Notes under the pieces: model-generated
The model's database searches: none
What the model saw: the letters and a program-made list of their open reading frames with translations, nothing else
What the model was told of the DNA's origin: nothing
Made by a program: the position numbers and the translations under genes
Origin: Mucilaginibacter conchicola
GTDB taxonomy: Bacteria > Bacteroidota > Bacteroidia > Sphingobacteriales > Sphingobacteriaceae
DNA length: 64,000 nucleotides
Assembly (NCBI RefSeq): GCF_003432115.1
Contig: NZ_QWDC01000003.1
Coordinates: 806,001-870,000 of the forward strand
Direction: 5' to 3'
In this document: positions 33,086 to 42,256 of the stretch, piece after piece
How the letters are laid out: the number at the start of each line of letters is the position of its first letter
Numbering within the stretch: the first letter of the stretch is position 1

Positions 33086-36000
33086 TTGTGTACGATCCCA
33101 GGATTGGATAACTATATATTTCATATCAGCCTTTACCATCTCGCTCTGCTGGCGGTCATCTTCACTGGTATCGCGACAACGGCTTTACTATGGTATGCCG
33201 CAAAATCCCGCGGACCGCAGAACCGGATACTGGCGCTGGCAATGTTCAGCACTGTCTTATCCGCCGCAGCCTTATTCGCCGCCCTGCAAAACCTTTACAA
33301 CTGCCCGCTTTCGCCGCTGCCCGGCCTTGGGCCCTTGCTGTTTTTTTATGTGCGTAAAATCACCAAACCAAACAGCAAATTAAGACTCAAACACCTTTTG
33401 CATTTCGTTCCTTTGATACTGATCGGCATTGTGCCCGGCCCCATCGGGTTGGCCCCGGTTTCCATATTGCTTTACCTATATGCCATTCACCAACAAATTA
33501 CAACCCATTACGACCGTATAGCGTTCAATAGCGGCGACCGGCACCGAAAAGAATGGCGATGGCTGCAATGGCCTTTACTTGCTTTAGGGGTGTTAAGCAT
33601 TTTAAGCCTGCTGTTTGAAACGGCCGGTTATATTTCCGGCAATAGTGAGCTAAACCGCAAGGCCAGTTATCTTTTCGTACCCGTTTCAGGCATACTGATG
33701 ATCTGGCTTTCCTGCAGGGCTTTCTTCAGGACCTATGATCCCCCGCAGGCCGCAATTGCTTACTTAAAACCGCGACCGCAAGACGGCATAAGGGAAAAAG
33801 GTATCTGGTTGAAAAGAAGCATCAAACTCAACCGTTACTATCTGGATCCGGAAATCAGTTTACAGGCGCTTGCCGCAAAGCTGGAGATGCACCCCAACGA
33901 GCTCTCCAGGATCATTAATACTGTACTCAAAAAAAGTTTTAACGACCTGATCAACGAATACCGGGTGGCGGAAGTATGCCGCAAAATACAGGATCCGGCC
34001 TTTGACCGTTTAACCCTGCTCGGTGTGGCTCTTGAATCAGGCTTCAATGCCAAGACCACCTTTAACCGCGTTTTTAAAGAAATGACCGGCAAAAGCCCCG
34101 CAGCGTACAAAAAAGAACAGGAAAAAGAGCGACCGAATTATAACATGGGACGCCCGGCAGCATTTCCGGGACTACTTTCGTATCAAAATACCGCTCGACA
34201 CCAGGCGGTTACGAAACAAAACCGATACCTCATGTTAAAAAATCATTTCAAGATCGCCTGGCGCAATCTGCTCCGCAACAGAAGCTATACCAGCATCAAT
34301 ATTGCCGGCCTGGCCATCGGCATCGCGGCCTGTATGCTGATCTTCCTGGTGGTTCAGTATGAAACCAGCTTTGATAATTATCATACTGATAAAGACAGAA
34401 TTTACCGGATCGTCCGGGTGACCAGCGGGCCTGACGGCGTACATACCGGAGTAGGGACGCCTTTGCCATTTACGCAAGGATTAAAGACGGATTTCCCCCA
34501 GCTTAAACAGGTATCCGATATCATGCAAAGCGACGGTTCGTTCTATATTTACGATGAAACCAAAACAGGGCAGGGTGCTGCTGTAAAGAAGTTTAAAGAA
34601 ACACTGGCTTATTACACCGATCCTGAGTTCTTCCACATATTCAAATTCAACTGGCTGGCCGGTAACAAGAAAACTGCGTTGACCGCACCTAATACCATCG
34701 TTCTTTCCAAAAACGAGGCAGACAAATTCTTTGGCGACTGGCACAAAGCAATGGGCAGAACCATCCGGGTGGAGAACAACACCAATATGCAGGTGACCGG
34801 GATCTTCGAAGATCCGCCTGTTAACACCGATATTCCCATCAAGCTGGCCATGTCCTGGACAACACTCGTAGGCGAACGGGGAGCGCTGAAGAACAATATT
34901 TCCGATTGGGTGAGCACCTTCGGCGCTAAGCACTGCTATATCGTACTGCCGGAAGGTTTGAGTGAAAGCCGGCTGAACAAGGAACTCGCAGCTTTTACCA
35001 AAAGACATACCCCGCCGCCATACGAAAAAAGGGGAACTTACCGCCTGCAGGCCCTAAAAGATATTCATTATGATCCCGAAACCAGCGTATACAGCGGACA
35101 TACCTTCAGCAGGCAACTGATAGCCGTGATCAGTCTGATCGGCCTGTTCCTGCTCGTTATCGCCTGTGTGAACTTTATCAACCTGGCTACTGCGCAGGCC
35201 GTGAACCGTTCCAAAGAGGTAGGCGTCCGCAAGGTGTTGGGCAGTAACCGCCGGCAGCTGGTATTTCAGTTCATCAGCGAAACTTTTATGATCACGTTAT
35301 TCGCCATACTATCCGCTTGTATGACCTGCGTAATCACGCTGCCCATGCTGAATGGCCTGTTGGAAATACGTTTGAGCGCTTTACTACTCATCAGCCCGGA
35401 AGTGAGCCTGTTCTTAATTGCTATAACATGCGGCGTGACGCTGCTGGCCGGACTGTACCCGGCGCTCGTACTGTCAGGGTTTAACCCGACAACTGCTTTA
35501 CGCAATAAGGTGAATGCCGGCAAAGCAAGCGGTATCTCGTTACGCAGGGTGCTGGTTGTCACCCAGTTCTGTATCGCGCAGTTCCTGGTGATCGGTACGC
35601 TGATCCTCATTTACCAGATGAACTATTTCAAAAACAAATCACTCGGTTTTGATAAAGAAGCCGTGATCAATGTGCCGTATCCCGGCGACAGTACAGGGAA
35701 AGCCAAAGTGAATACGTTGGTAAACGAACTGAATATACAGCCAGGAGTAAACGCCGTTAGTCTAAGTACTTTTGGACCCTCTGATGACGGAGACTGGTAC
35801 AGTGACTTCAAGTTTGATCATTCACCAAACCCCACCGACTTTGCCTCCTGCCTTAAATGGGCGGATCCGGAGTTTTTTAAACTTTACCGCATGGAGTTCG
35901 TAGCCGGTGGTGCTTACCCCAATACGGATACGGTGACTGGTTATGTGATCAACGAAACGCTGATGCATAAACTTGGTATCACCGATCCCAAACAGGCGCT

Positions 36001-36667
36001 TGGAAAGAATATTATCCTTTGGAACAGAAAGAATATGAGTGCGCCGGTGGTAGGTGTAGTAAAAGATTTTAACGCCGGTTCACTGCGCAATGCGATCCCA
36101 CCGGTGCTGATGGGCGCCTGGAAAGACCAGTATTCCAAACTCAATATTAAGATAGGACCGCATAATGTCAAGCAAACGCTTTCCGGCATCGAACGCCTTT
36201 GGAACAAAACCTATCCCGAAGGTATTTACGAATATCGTTTCCTTGACCAGACCATCGCCGGTTTTTACAAGAAAGAACAACAACTTTCCACACTTTATAA
36301 GATCTTCGCCGGGATAGCCATTTTTATCTCCTGCCTCGGCCTTTATGGACTCGTGTCCTTTATGGCCGCGCAGCGTACCAAAGAGGTTGGCATCCGCAAA
36401 ACCTTAGGTGCTTCGGCGGCTCATATTGTCTACCTGTTCTCAAAAGAATTCACGCTGTTGATCCTTGTCGCTTTTATCATTTCCGCCCCCTTGGGTTATT
36501 TCCTGATGAATAAATGGCTCGAGGATTACGTTTACCGAATCACCATCGGTCCCGGCATATTCCTATGGGCGATCCTGGCCTCGGTTGCCATCGCATGGGC
36601 CAGCGTAGGTCTGAAAGCCGTCAGAGCAGCGATGGCCAACCCGGTGAAAAGTTTGCGGAGCGAATAA
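33086..36667 (+). CDS. fused membrane AraC-type regulator and FtsX-family ABC permease
   Basis: One open frame of 1193 residues. Residues 1-225 hold about six membrane helices. Residues 255-345 are an AraC-type double helix-turn-helix (LQALAAKLEMHPNELSRIINTVL, then LLGVALESGFNAKTTFNRVFKEMTGKSPAAY). From about 383 (MLKNHFKIAWRNLLRNRSY) the protein is a full MacB/FtsX permease with two FtsX domains and periplasmic loops, ending VGLKAVRAAMANPVKSLRSE. Such permeases usually stand alone, with an ATP-binding partner elsewhere. The start is TTG at 33086; the ATG at 34232 would give the permease alone. A fusion through loss of a regulator stop codon is likely. Confidence 0.85.
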   Translation: MCTIPGLDNYIFHISLYHLALLAVIFTGIATTALLWYAAKSRGPQNRILALAMFSTVLSAAALFAALQNLYNCPLSPLPGLGPLLFFYVRKITKPNSKLRLKHLLHFVPLILIGIVPGPIGLAPVSILLYLYAIHQQITTHYDRIAFNSGDRHRKEWRWLQWPLLALGVLSILSLLFETAGYISGNSELNRKASYLFVPVSGILMIWLSCRAFFRTYDPPQAAIAYLKPRPQDGIREKGIWLKRSIKLNRYYLDPEISLQALAAKLEMHPNELSRIINTVLKKSFNDLINEYRVAEVCRKIQDPAFDRLTLLGVALESGFNAKTTFNRVFKEMTGKSPAAYKKEQEKERPNYNMGRPAAFPGLLSYQNTARHQAVTKQNRYLMLKNHFKIAWRNLLRNRSYTSINIAGLAIGIAACMLIFLVVQYETSFDNYHTDKDRIYRIVRVTSGPDGVHTGVGTPLPFTQGLKTDFPQLKQVSDIMQSDGSFYIYDETKTGQGAAVKKFKETLAYYTDPEFFHIFKFNWLAGNKKTALTAPNTIVLSKNEADKFFGDWHKAMGRTIRVENNTNMQVTGIFEDPPVNTDIPIKLAMSWTTLVGERGALKNNISDWVSTFGAKHCYIVLPEGLSESRLNKELAAFTKRHTPPPYEKRGTYRLQALKDIHYDPETSVYSGHTFSRQLIAVISLIGLFLLVIACVNFINLATAQAVNRSKEVGVRKVLGSNRRQLVFQFISETFMITLFAILSACMTCVITLPMLNGLLEIRLSALLLISPEVSLFLIAITCGVTLLAGLYPALVLSGFNPTTALRNKVNAGKASGISLRRVLVVTQFCIAQFLVIGTLILIYQMNYFKNKSLGFDKEAVINVPYPGDSTGKAKVNTLVNELNIQPGVNAVSLSTFGPSDDGDWYSDFKFDHSPNPTDFASCLKWADPEFFKLYRMEFVAGGAYPNTDTVTGYVINETLMHKLGITDPKQALGKNIILWNRKNMSAPVVGVVKDFNAGSLRNAIPPVLMGAWKDQYSKLNIKIGPHNVKQTLSGIERLWNKTYPEGIYEYRFLDQTIAGFYKKEQQLSTLYKIFAGIAIFISCLGLYGLVSFMAAQRTKEVGIRKTLGASAAHIVYLFSKEFTLLILVAFIISAPLGYFLMNKWLEDYVYRITIGPGIFLWAILASVAIAWASVGLKAVRAAMANPVKSLRSE

Positions 36668-36692
36668 CACCCGTCCCAATGATAAATCAGAA

Positions 36693-36727
36693 ACTCCTAC
36701 CTGGCCTGAAAGGGGGCAGGTAGGAGT
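36693..36727. terminator. hairpin downstream of the AraC-FtsX gene
   Basis: ACTCCTACCTG and CAGGTAGGAGT form perfect 11-base arms around a 13-base loop. There is no T run, but it lies 26 bases after the stop and is likely a transcript end. Confidence 0.5.
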
Positions 36728-36898
36728 CAACCCCATAAACCTACGTTGAGAATAAATTTGCCGGACACCCGGCATTCACCGTTTTAAAAAAGCGTACCTT
36801 CCTGACTTTAATTGTGGGGGGCTTATCCGTCAAATATGATCTTCGTCACAAACACGTTCCCCCTGCGAAGCGATCCGTATATTCGAGCCTAAAAACAA

Positions 36899-37167
36899 AT
36901 GATCATGACCGAAATCCCGCCTTGCCCGCGTTGTCAGTCCCCCTACGCATACCAACAAAATGACCTGCTGGTCTGCGCGGAAGCGCGCACGAATGGAAAC
37001 CCGAAGGAACTGAACTCCCGGTTGATGCCTTCATTGTAAAAGACAGCAACGGTAACCTTCTTCAAAACGGAGACAGCGTGGTAACAATCAAAAACCTGCC
37101 TGTAAAAGGAAGCCACAAGGATATCAAAGCCGGCACCAAGATCAAAAACCTCCGCCTCGTGGAATAA
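36899..37167 (+). pseudogene. frameshifted PhnA/YjdM-type zinc-ribbon protein
   Basis: The first frame reads TEIPPCPRCQSPYAYQQND, the start of YjdM/PhnA, a zinc-ribbon protein of unclear role. After LLVCAE the frame must shift by one base (a missing T at about 36982, in a Cys codon) to continue CAHEWKPEGTELPVDAFIV, KDSNGNLLQNGDSVV, and KGSHKDIKAGTKIKNLRLVE, then TAA. Thus the fourth Cys of the zinc ribbon is lost by the lesion, and the C-terminal end of the family (about 25 residues after LVE) is also missing. It is probably inactive, unless the base is a sequencing error. Confidence 0.8.
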
Positions 37168-37190
37168 CGCTCCGGCCTGGTCTACGCATA

Positions 37191-37625
37191 TTAATTGCCC
37201 GGATGAGCAGGCATGTTCTTCCGCCGCATCAGCTCATACGATTCCCGGATAAAAATAAAAAGGGCCGGTCTGATATCTTCAACTGAGGAGATGCGGATAT
37301 GATTTTCAAATTTGTTACCGGCCTTGACACTTTTCATCACCGGCGGTTCCGGATGAAGAACCGCTGAGTAAAATTTAATATCCAAAACCTTTTTCATCGG
37401 GCGTAAGATCAGAAAGCCTACCCTGCGAGTGAATACGATACAATTCGGGGTTACGCCTACCAAAACTCTATCCCAGCCCGACACTTCTGCCAGGATCTTG
37501 TCAAAAGCCAGCACAAGTTCCGGAGAGCGCCCCTCAAACAAACTGTCAAGGCTCACCCGTGCGCAATAATGCCGGTAATCTTTCCAGGGCAGTTCACGGT
37601 CACAATTCGGGCAGGTCCAGCTCAT
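37191..37625 (-). CDS. DUF5655 domain protein
   Basis: A 144-residue protein with an N-terminal zinc-finger-like start (MSWTCPNCDRELPWKDYRHYC) and a domain containing VLVGVTPNCIVFTRRVGFLILRPMKK, then FENHIRISSVEDIRPALFIFIRESYELMR. This is the DUF5655 layout; the family is uncharacterised. Cys5, Cys8 and a later Cys suggest metal binding. It converges on the phnA remnant, which ends 24 bases away. Confidence 0.8.
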   Translation of the reverse strand: MSWTCPNCDRELPWKDYRHYCARVSLDSLFEGRSPELVLAFDKILAEVSGWDRVLVGVTPNCIVFTRRVGFLILRPMKKVLDIKFYSAVLHPEPPVMKSVKAGNKFENHIRISSVEDIRPALFIFIRESYELMRRKNMPAHPGN

Positions 37626-37929
37626 AAAAAATGATCAAAAAGCAATGAATAACTATCTAAGAAATGCCGGGAAGGGCATAATGTTTTGAACAGGGTAAAG
37701 CCGGGTTCAGAATAAACGGCAATTACCTGCAGGCAATCCCCCGATAGCGTCGGCCTGTTTCAAATCAAATACAATCTTTAACTATATTTTGCGTAAGTGA
37801 TCCTGCTTAAAACATTATTTTTAGCGCCTGTTATGAGCGATCAATTGCGTTTATCAGATCAATACCCCATGACCCAAATAACAGAAACAAAGAGGGTAAA
37901 GCCTACATGGCACAGATTTTCAATCCTAT

Positions 37930-38105
37930 TAAGGAAATCTGATTATCGAAATCCTTGATTCAAACGTATATCAGTGAGCAGCTCGGCATCTCCAAAACGC
38001 CTATTCAAAGATCGAACTGCATCAAATCAGACTGAAGGTATCGCCCCTGATCATTTGTGCGAAGTGCCTGGGATTCCCGTTGAGAGCCTGGTGAAGGTAG
38101 CCTGA
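37930..38105 (+). pseudogene. XRE regulator remnant with frameshift
   Basis: The stretch reads TYISEQLGIS in one frame, then after a shift YSKIELHQIRLKVSPLIICAKCLG, then after another shift IPVESLVKVA and a stop. The order matches the intact XRE proteins (LGISQNAYSKIE...), so at least two shifts are needed. It is a clear degenerate helix-turn-helix. Confidence 0.5.
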
Positions 38106-38251
38106 AGTTAAGGGAAGCGTAACCGGACTTGAACAACACTTTTCAGTTTTCTTTCGAAATTTGTTTTGCTGATCCGCGCATTAAAATTAAGACTAAAATG
38201 AATAACAGTATCATGTGTAAGGATAACGTCACCTGGGAAAGGTCCATGATA

Positions 38252-38418
38252 TATTTGAACAGGGTTCTATACAAGATCAAAAAATCAGAGAAGAGAAAGG
38301 TTTTTCTAAGGCGTTTCTGGCGAAGGCTCCGGGTTTAAATGAGAAGAACTATGCTCAGTTGGAGTCTGGCGAAAAGCGCTTGACGCCGTTTTCATATTTG
38401 CGCGTTGCTAGACGTTGA
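38252..38418 (+). pseudogene. second XRE regulator remnant
   Basis: A frame reads QDQKIREEKGFSKAFLAK, APGLNEKNYAQLESGEKRLT and ends PFSYLRVARR with a stop. This looks like a Cro/C1 helix-turn-helix, but it has no start codon before the first helix. It lies just after the 37930 remnant. Confidence 0.45.
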
Positions 38419-38938
38419 ACTCTGGGGGGGGAATAAGCAAATTTTTCTGCCTTAGATGTTTAAAGCTCGGAAGAAAGCGTGAGGAGAATCCGAACAAAGG
38501 CATCGTGCTGAAACGGATGCTTAATTGGCCGGTAATAGGGCAGCCTTTCCGGTGACAAGGGTCCCACTCAGCAACGTCAAACACAAAATCCATTTTTCCC
38601 ACTGAAATGGGGAGGCCCTACTACCGGGTTTAACAACGAGGGGAGCCACGAAGACGGGGCAGTGACAAGGGCCTTCTGCATCAATCAGGTATTCGTTATA
38701 AAAGTAAAGCGCTGTCAAAATCCACCTTGACAAGGCTTTAGATTTCCGTTTTGCGGAAATTTCAAGCAATATATAAGATAAAGTTTATGCCAACAGGAAT
38801 TGGTTTTCAATTTCTGGTTTCCCGGTTGTACTGAAAATGTTCGCGATGAAATGCCGATGGCCCGATATAAATGAGCTGAATCTTAAGCAACCTTTTTTTG
38901 GTCGCTGAAATATTGTTAACATTGTCGAATTATCCGAT

Positions 38939-39364
38939 ATGGTGAAAACAATCGTCTACCGCAGCAGAGCTGTTTATCCGATGCACGAGAATCAGCTGCT
39001 GGATATCCTTCATAGTTCCTGCATCCATAATGCCGCACTCGGCATAACAGGCGTTTTACTTTATGCCGAAGGTAATTTTATACAATGGTTAGAGGGTAGG
39101 GCCGCTTTTATCGATACCCTCTATTCCCGTATTTTAGCTGATCAGCGGCACACTGATATCGAGACCCTGATTAATGAAACGATTGAAGAAAGGAGTTTTG
39201 CACGGTGGTGTATGGGGTTTTCGCTGACAGACGCTGGTAAGATCGAAAACTTGCCGGGCTATCTTAGTTCGATAGATGAATTGGAACTTGAACTTAAAAG
39301 CAATAAGGCGGTGTCGGCCATAAGCGCATTCATTAAAAGTCATAAAATGGACCTTCCGGGATGA
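38939..39364 (+). CDS. BLUF-domain blue-light sensor protein
   Basis: A 141-residue protein consisting of a BLUF domain and a short tail. The flavin contact Tyr7 is in MVKTIVYRSRA, the conserved Asn is in CIHNAALGITGVLLY, and the key Gln is in GNFIQWLEGRA; a Trp and Met pair is in FARWCMGFSL. BLUF proteins bind FAD, sense blue light and transmit a change through hydrogen bonds at the Gln. The C-terminal helix region (about 110-141) is probably the output part; no enzyme or DNA-binding domain is attached. The partner is unknown. Confidence 0.9.
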   Translation: MVKTIVYRSRAVYPMHENQLLDILHSSCIHNAALGITGVLLYAEGNFIQWLEGRAAFIDTLYSRILADQRHTDIETLINETIEERSFARWCMGFSLTDAGKIENLPGYLSSIDELELELKSNKAVSAISAFIKSHKMDLPG

Positions 39365-40348
39365 GCAATTTTCCGAATCCTGATCAGGGGATCGCACAAT
39401 CAATACACTGGCAGTGGCTAAAAGAGAGGATATGATGATCAGCCATAAGCCAGCTAAGTAAGCGAACCGGCAGAACAAAAATCAGCGATCAGAAAGAAAT
39501 TACTGCGATCCCGGACAGTGTTACGGCTTATTATTATGCTCATCCATGCTGCCTAAAGGCACTGGCGCCGAAAATATTGAACCGCCTGTTCGGCATAACC
39601 AATCAAAGGCAGCAATTGGCCTGATGTTTCGCAACAGCGGTAAACTTATTAAAGGAACTAACACACCGTTGCCGGTAATCCTGCCAGCGAGATCAACGAG
39701 GGTTTATATTTCTATTCATAATGCTTCTCAAGCGACCCTAGCAGATCAGGATGCACACGAGCAGATGTCATCTGTAAGTTCTGTTCAAGACACGGAAACA
39801 TTGCATAACTGCTAGCGTATCGAATGAATGCTAATTCTGTTGTAGCGCCCCCCAGGCGTTCAATATCATACTATCCCTCATGCCAATAGAAGGAATATAA
39901 ACGCCTATAGCCGATATAGAAAACCTCTTTGAATAAAATTTGTTAACCCAAAGGAAATATAAAGATAATTATCTATGGGTACAAGAGGGACAAAAGTGAA
40001 ACAATTTAGTTTCGGATCAACCACATGAGATCAAATACGAAGCGCAAAAAGAAGGCGCCATTTTGCAGGCGGTAAAACACGCAAAAAAATCTGCTGGAAA
40101 CCAATGCAGCGCCATCGAAAAGAAAATTAAGTAAGCATCCAATTCTAAATGCGAGGTCCCGGTTGCCCGGGCTTTCGTGTCAACAAATTAACTTGCCGGA
40201 TGAAATGATCGGTCAGCCCTCAGCCGGCTGCGAACTAAAGTTTACTGATGATCAGGGCAAGTTCCGGGGTGACCATTTAGCGGTAACCTGCAGACAGATA
40301 CTGGCGGTAAATCTTCAAATGTTAGCATAAAAACAAAGGCAAAACGGG
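39365..40348. other. 1-kb region without an intact gene
   Basis: Contains a possible DUF3606-like remnant at 40000-40134 and a GC hairpin at 40158-40171. A frame of about 89 codons at 39546-39815 has no family features. I see nothing else. Confidence 0.4.
40000..40134 (+). pseudogene. possible DUF3606-like remnant
   Basis: A frame without a good start runs LVSDQPHEIKYEAQKEGA, ILQAVKHAKKSAGNQCSA and ends IEKKIK with TAA. The pattern HEIxYEAxKEG...AVK...AGN...xVEKxIK is reminiscent of DUF3606 proteins. No ATG precedes it in frame. A GC-rich hairpin (CCCGG-TTGC-CCGGG, 40158-40171) follows. Confidence 0.3.
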
Positions 40349-42256
40349 ATGAAAATAGCGACATATAACATCAACGGCATCAACGGGCGCCTGGAAATCC
40401 TGTTGCGCTGGATCAAAGAAGCCAAGCCGGATATAGTCTGTCTGCAGGAACTTAAAGCCGAGAACCGCGCCTTCCCTGAACAACAGCTGAAAACGGCCGG
40501 TTATAACGCCATCTGGCAGGGACAGAAAAGCTGGAACGGCGTCGCGATTCTGGCAAAAAGTGAGATCCGGGAGCTGCGGCGCGACCTGCCCGGCGAAGAC
40601 GAAAAATTCACCCATAGCCGCTATATCGAAGCATTTGTAGATGGCATCGTTATCGGCTGTATCTATCTGCCAAACGGTAATCCCTGGCCCGGTGGCAAAT
40701 TCGATTATAAACTGCGTTGGTTCCAGAGATTAGCCGATCACGCCAAAGACCTGGTCAATCGCGATCTGCCGGTCATGCTCATTGGTGATTATAATGTCAT
40801 GCCGACCGAACTCGATACCTACAAACCCGAAAAATACGAAGCCAACGCATTGTTCCGTCCCGAAAGCCGCAAAGCCTATCAAGATCTGATTGCTCAGGGT
40901 TGGACGGACGCTATCCGGACATTATTTCCAAACGAACGCATATATACCTTTTGGGACTACCTGCGAGATGCTTACGGACGCAATGCCGGTCTCAGGCTCG
41001 ATCATTTCCTGCTGAACCCCGTAATCGTTAATCGCCTGAAAACCGGTCAGGTGGATAAACATGTCCGCGGCTGGCAGGGATCCAGCGACCACGCGCCCGT
41101 TTGGATCGAACTCTCAGAGCATGACCTGCCACGGAAAAAGCCAAAGACCACTACAAGCATGATTGTAGTCAACAAAGCACAAGTCTCTGAATTGCAAAAC
41201 TTACTGGCCAAAGCACCCACGTCAGCGCCACCGCTCAAGCTGCAGCCCATGAAAGCCACCCTGGTCCGCGAACCGTTCAATGATGCAGGCTGGCTTTATG
41301 AAATCAAATGGGACGGCTACCGCGCCCTGGCCGTGGTCAATCAACAGGAAGCGGAACTCATCTCCCGGAACAATATATCCTTCGATCAGTTTCACCCTAT
41401 TGCCGAAGCGCTTAAAAAATGGAACGCCAATGCGATCATCGACGGTGAGATCGTCGTGCTTGGCGCGGACGGCAAATCGGATTTCAGCGCCATCCAGAAC
41501 TGGCAACGCCGCAAAGATGGCCGGCTGGTCTACAACGTTTTTGATATCCTTTGGTATGAGGGCCGCGACCTGCGCCAACTCCCTTTAACCGAACGCAAAG
41601 CGATTCTGGATGTGGTATTGCCTACAGATGATACCATTCGCCAGAGCAAAGCTTTTGCCGTCAACGGTATCGATTTTTTTCACGCCGCTGAAAAGGCCGG
41701 CATCGAAGGCATCATGGCCAAAAAAGCTGACAGCACTTATACCTCCGGTGACCGTTCCCGCCAATGGCTGAAGGTCAAAGTGGAGCGCCGCCAGGAAGTT
41801 GTCATCGGCGCATTCACCCGCAACTCCGGCACCGATAAGTTGTTCAGCGCCCTGGCTATCGGCGTTTATCAAAAAGGCGTCTTGCGCTATATCGGCAAAG
41901 TAGGGACTGGCTGGTCCGGAAAAAAGCAAAAAGAAATGATGGCCGAGTTTGAGCCGCTGATCACCGACGTTTGCCCATTCGAGGTTGAACCCGATGTCGA
42001 TGAGACCTCCCAATACCGCCCGCGCCGCCTGGGTGCCAAACCTTTCTGGCTGAAACCGGAACTTGTTTGCGAAGTCAATATCGCTGATATTACGGGCGAC
42101 GGCAAAGTCCGCCAGGCCTCTTTCAAAGGCATGCGCCGCGATAAAGATCCAAAAGAGGTGATCCTGGAAGTGCCTGCCGATAGGCAAAGTACCGTGGCGG
42201 AAGCCGACGAAAGTGCTGAACGAATAAAAAAAAAACTCCTAAAAAGAAAACCATGA
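40349..42256 (+). CDS. exonuclease III fused to LigD-type ATP-dependent DNA ligase
   Basis: A 635-residue protein. Residues 1-255 are an ExoIII-type EEP nuclease: N7 and the NING motif, Glu34 in LQELKAE, Tyr106, Asp147/Asn149 in IGDYNVMPT, Asp218 in LRLDHFLL and His248 in SSDHAPV. After a linker, residues 295-605 are a LigD-type ATP-dependent ligase: Lys320 in YEIKWDGYRA (nucleotidyl Lys), IIDGEIVV, VYNVFDIL, EGIMAKK and WLKVKV, then an OB-fold end (LRYIGKVGTGWSG). LigD usually carries a phosphoesterase beside its ligase; here ExoIII takes that place. It overlaps the polymerase gene by 4 bases. ExoIII could trim or dephosphorylate 3' ends before sealing. Confidence 0.93.
   Translation: MKIATYNINGINGRLEILLRWIKEAKPDIVCLQELKAENRAFPEQQLKTAGYNAIWQGQKSWNGVAILAKSEIRELRRDLPGEDEKFTHSRYIEAFVDGIVIGCIYLPNGNPWPGGKFDYKLRWFQRLADHAKDLVNRDLPVMLIGDYNVMPTELDTYKPEKYEANALFRPESRKAYQDLIAQGWTDAIRTLFPNERIYTFWDYLRDAYGRNAGLRLDHFLLNPVIVNRLKTGQVDKHVRGWQGSSDHAPVWIELSEHDLPRKKPKTTTSMIVVNKAQVSELQNLLAKAPTSAPPLKLQPMKATLVREPFNDAGWLYEIKWDGYRALAVVNQQEAELISRNNISFDQFHPIAEALKKWNANAIIDGEIVVLGADGKSDFSAIQNWQRRKDGRLVYNVFDILWYEGRDLRQLPLTERKAILDVVLPTDDTIRQSKAFAVNGIDFFHAAEKAGIEGIMAKKADSTYTSGDRSRQWLKVKVERRQEVVIGAFTRNSGTDKLFSALAIGVYQKGVLRYIGKVGTGWSGKKQKEMMAEFEPLITDVCPFEVEPDVDETSQYRPRRLGAKPFWLKPELVCEVNIADITGDGKVRQASFKGMRRDKDPKEVILEVPADRQSTVAEADESAERIKKKLLKRKP

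Larger units (their letters stand above)
37626..38938. other. 1.3-kb region of decayed sequence with two XRE remnants
   Basis: Nothing here has a full-length gene. Two stretches match the XRE family in broken frames: 37930-38105 and 38252-38418. The 38408-38770 stretch holds open frames on the minus strand without family features. The region looks like residue from former small regulators next to the BLUF gene. Confidence 0.5.

Noticed and set aside
34481..35008. Minus-strand frame of 175 codons
   Set aside because: It lies inside the FtsX part of the fusion gene and has no family features.
39546..39815. Plus-strand frame of 89 codons
   Set aside because: Mixed composition, no domain, and in a decayed region.
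41585..42187. Minus-strand frame of 200 codons
   Set aside because: It is antisense to the ligase domain, whose catalytic motifs are intact.
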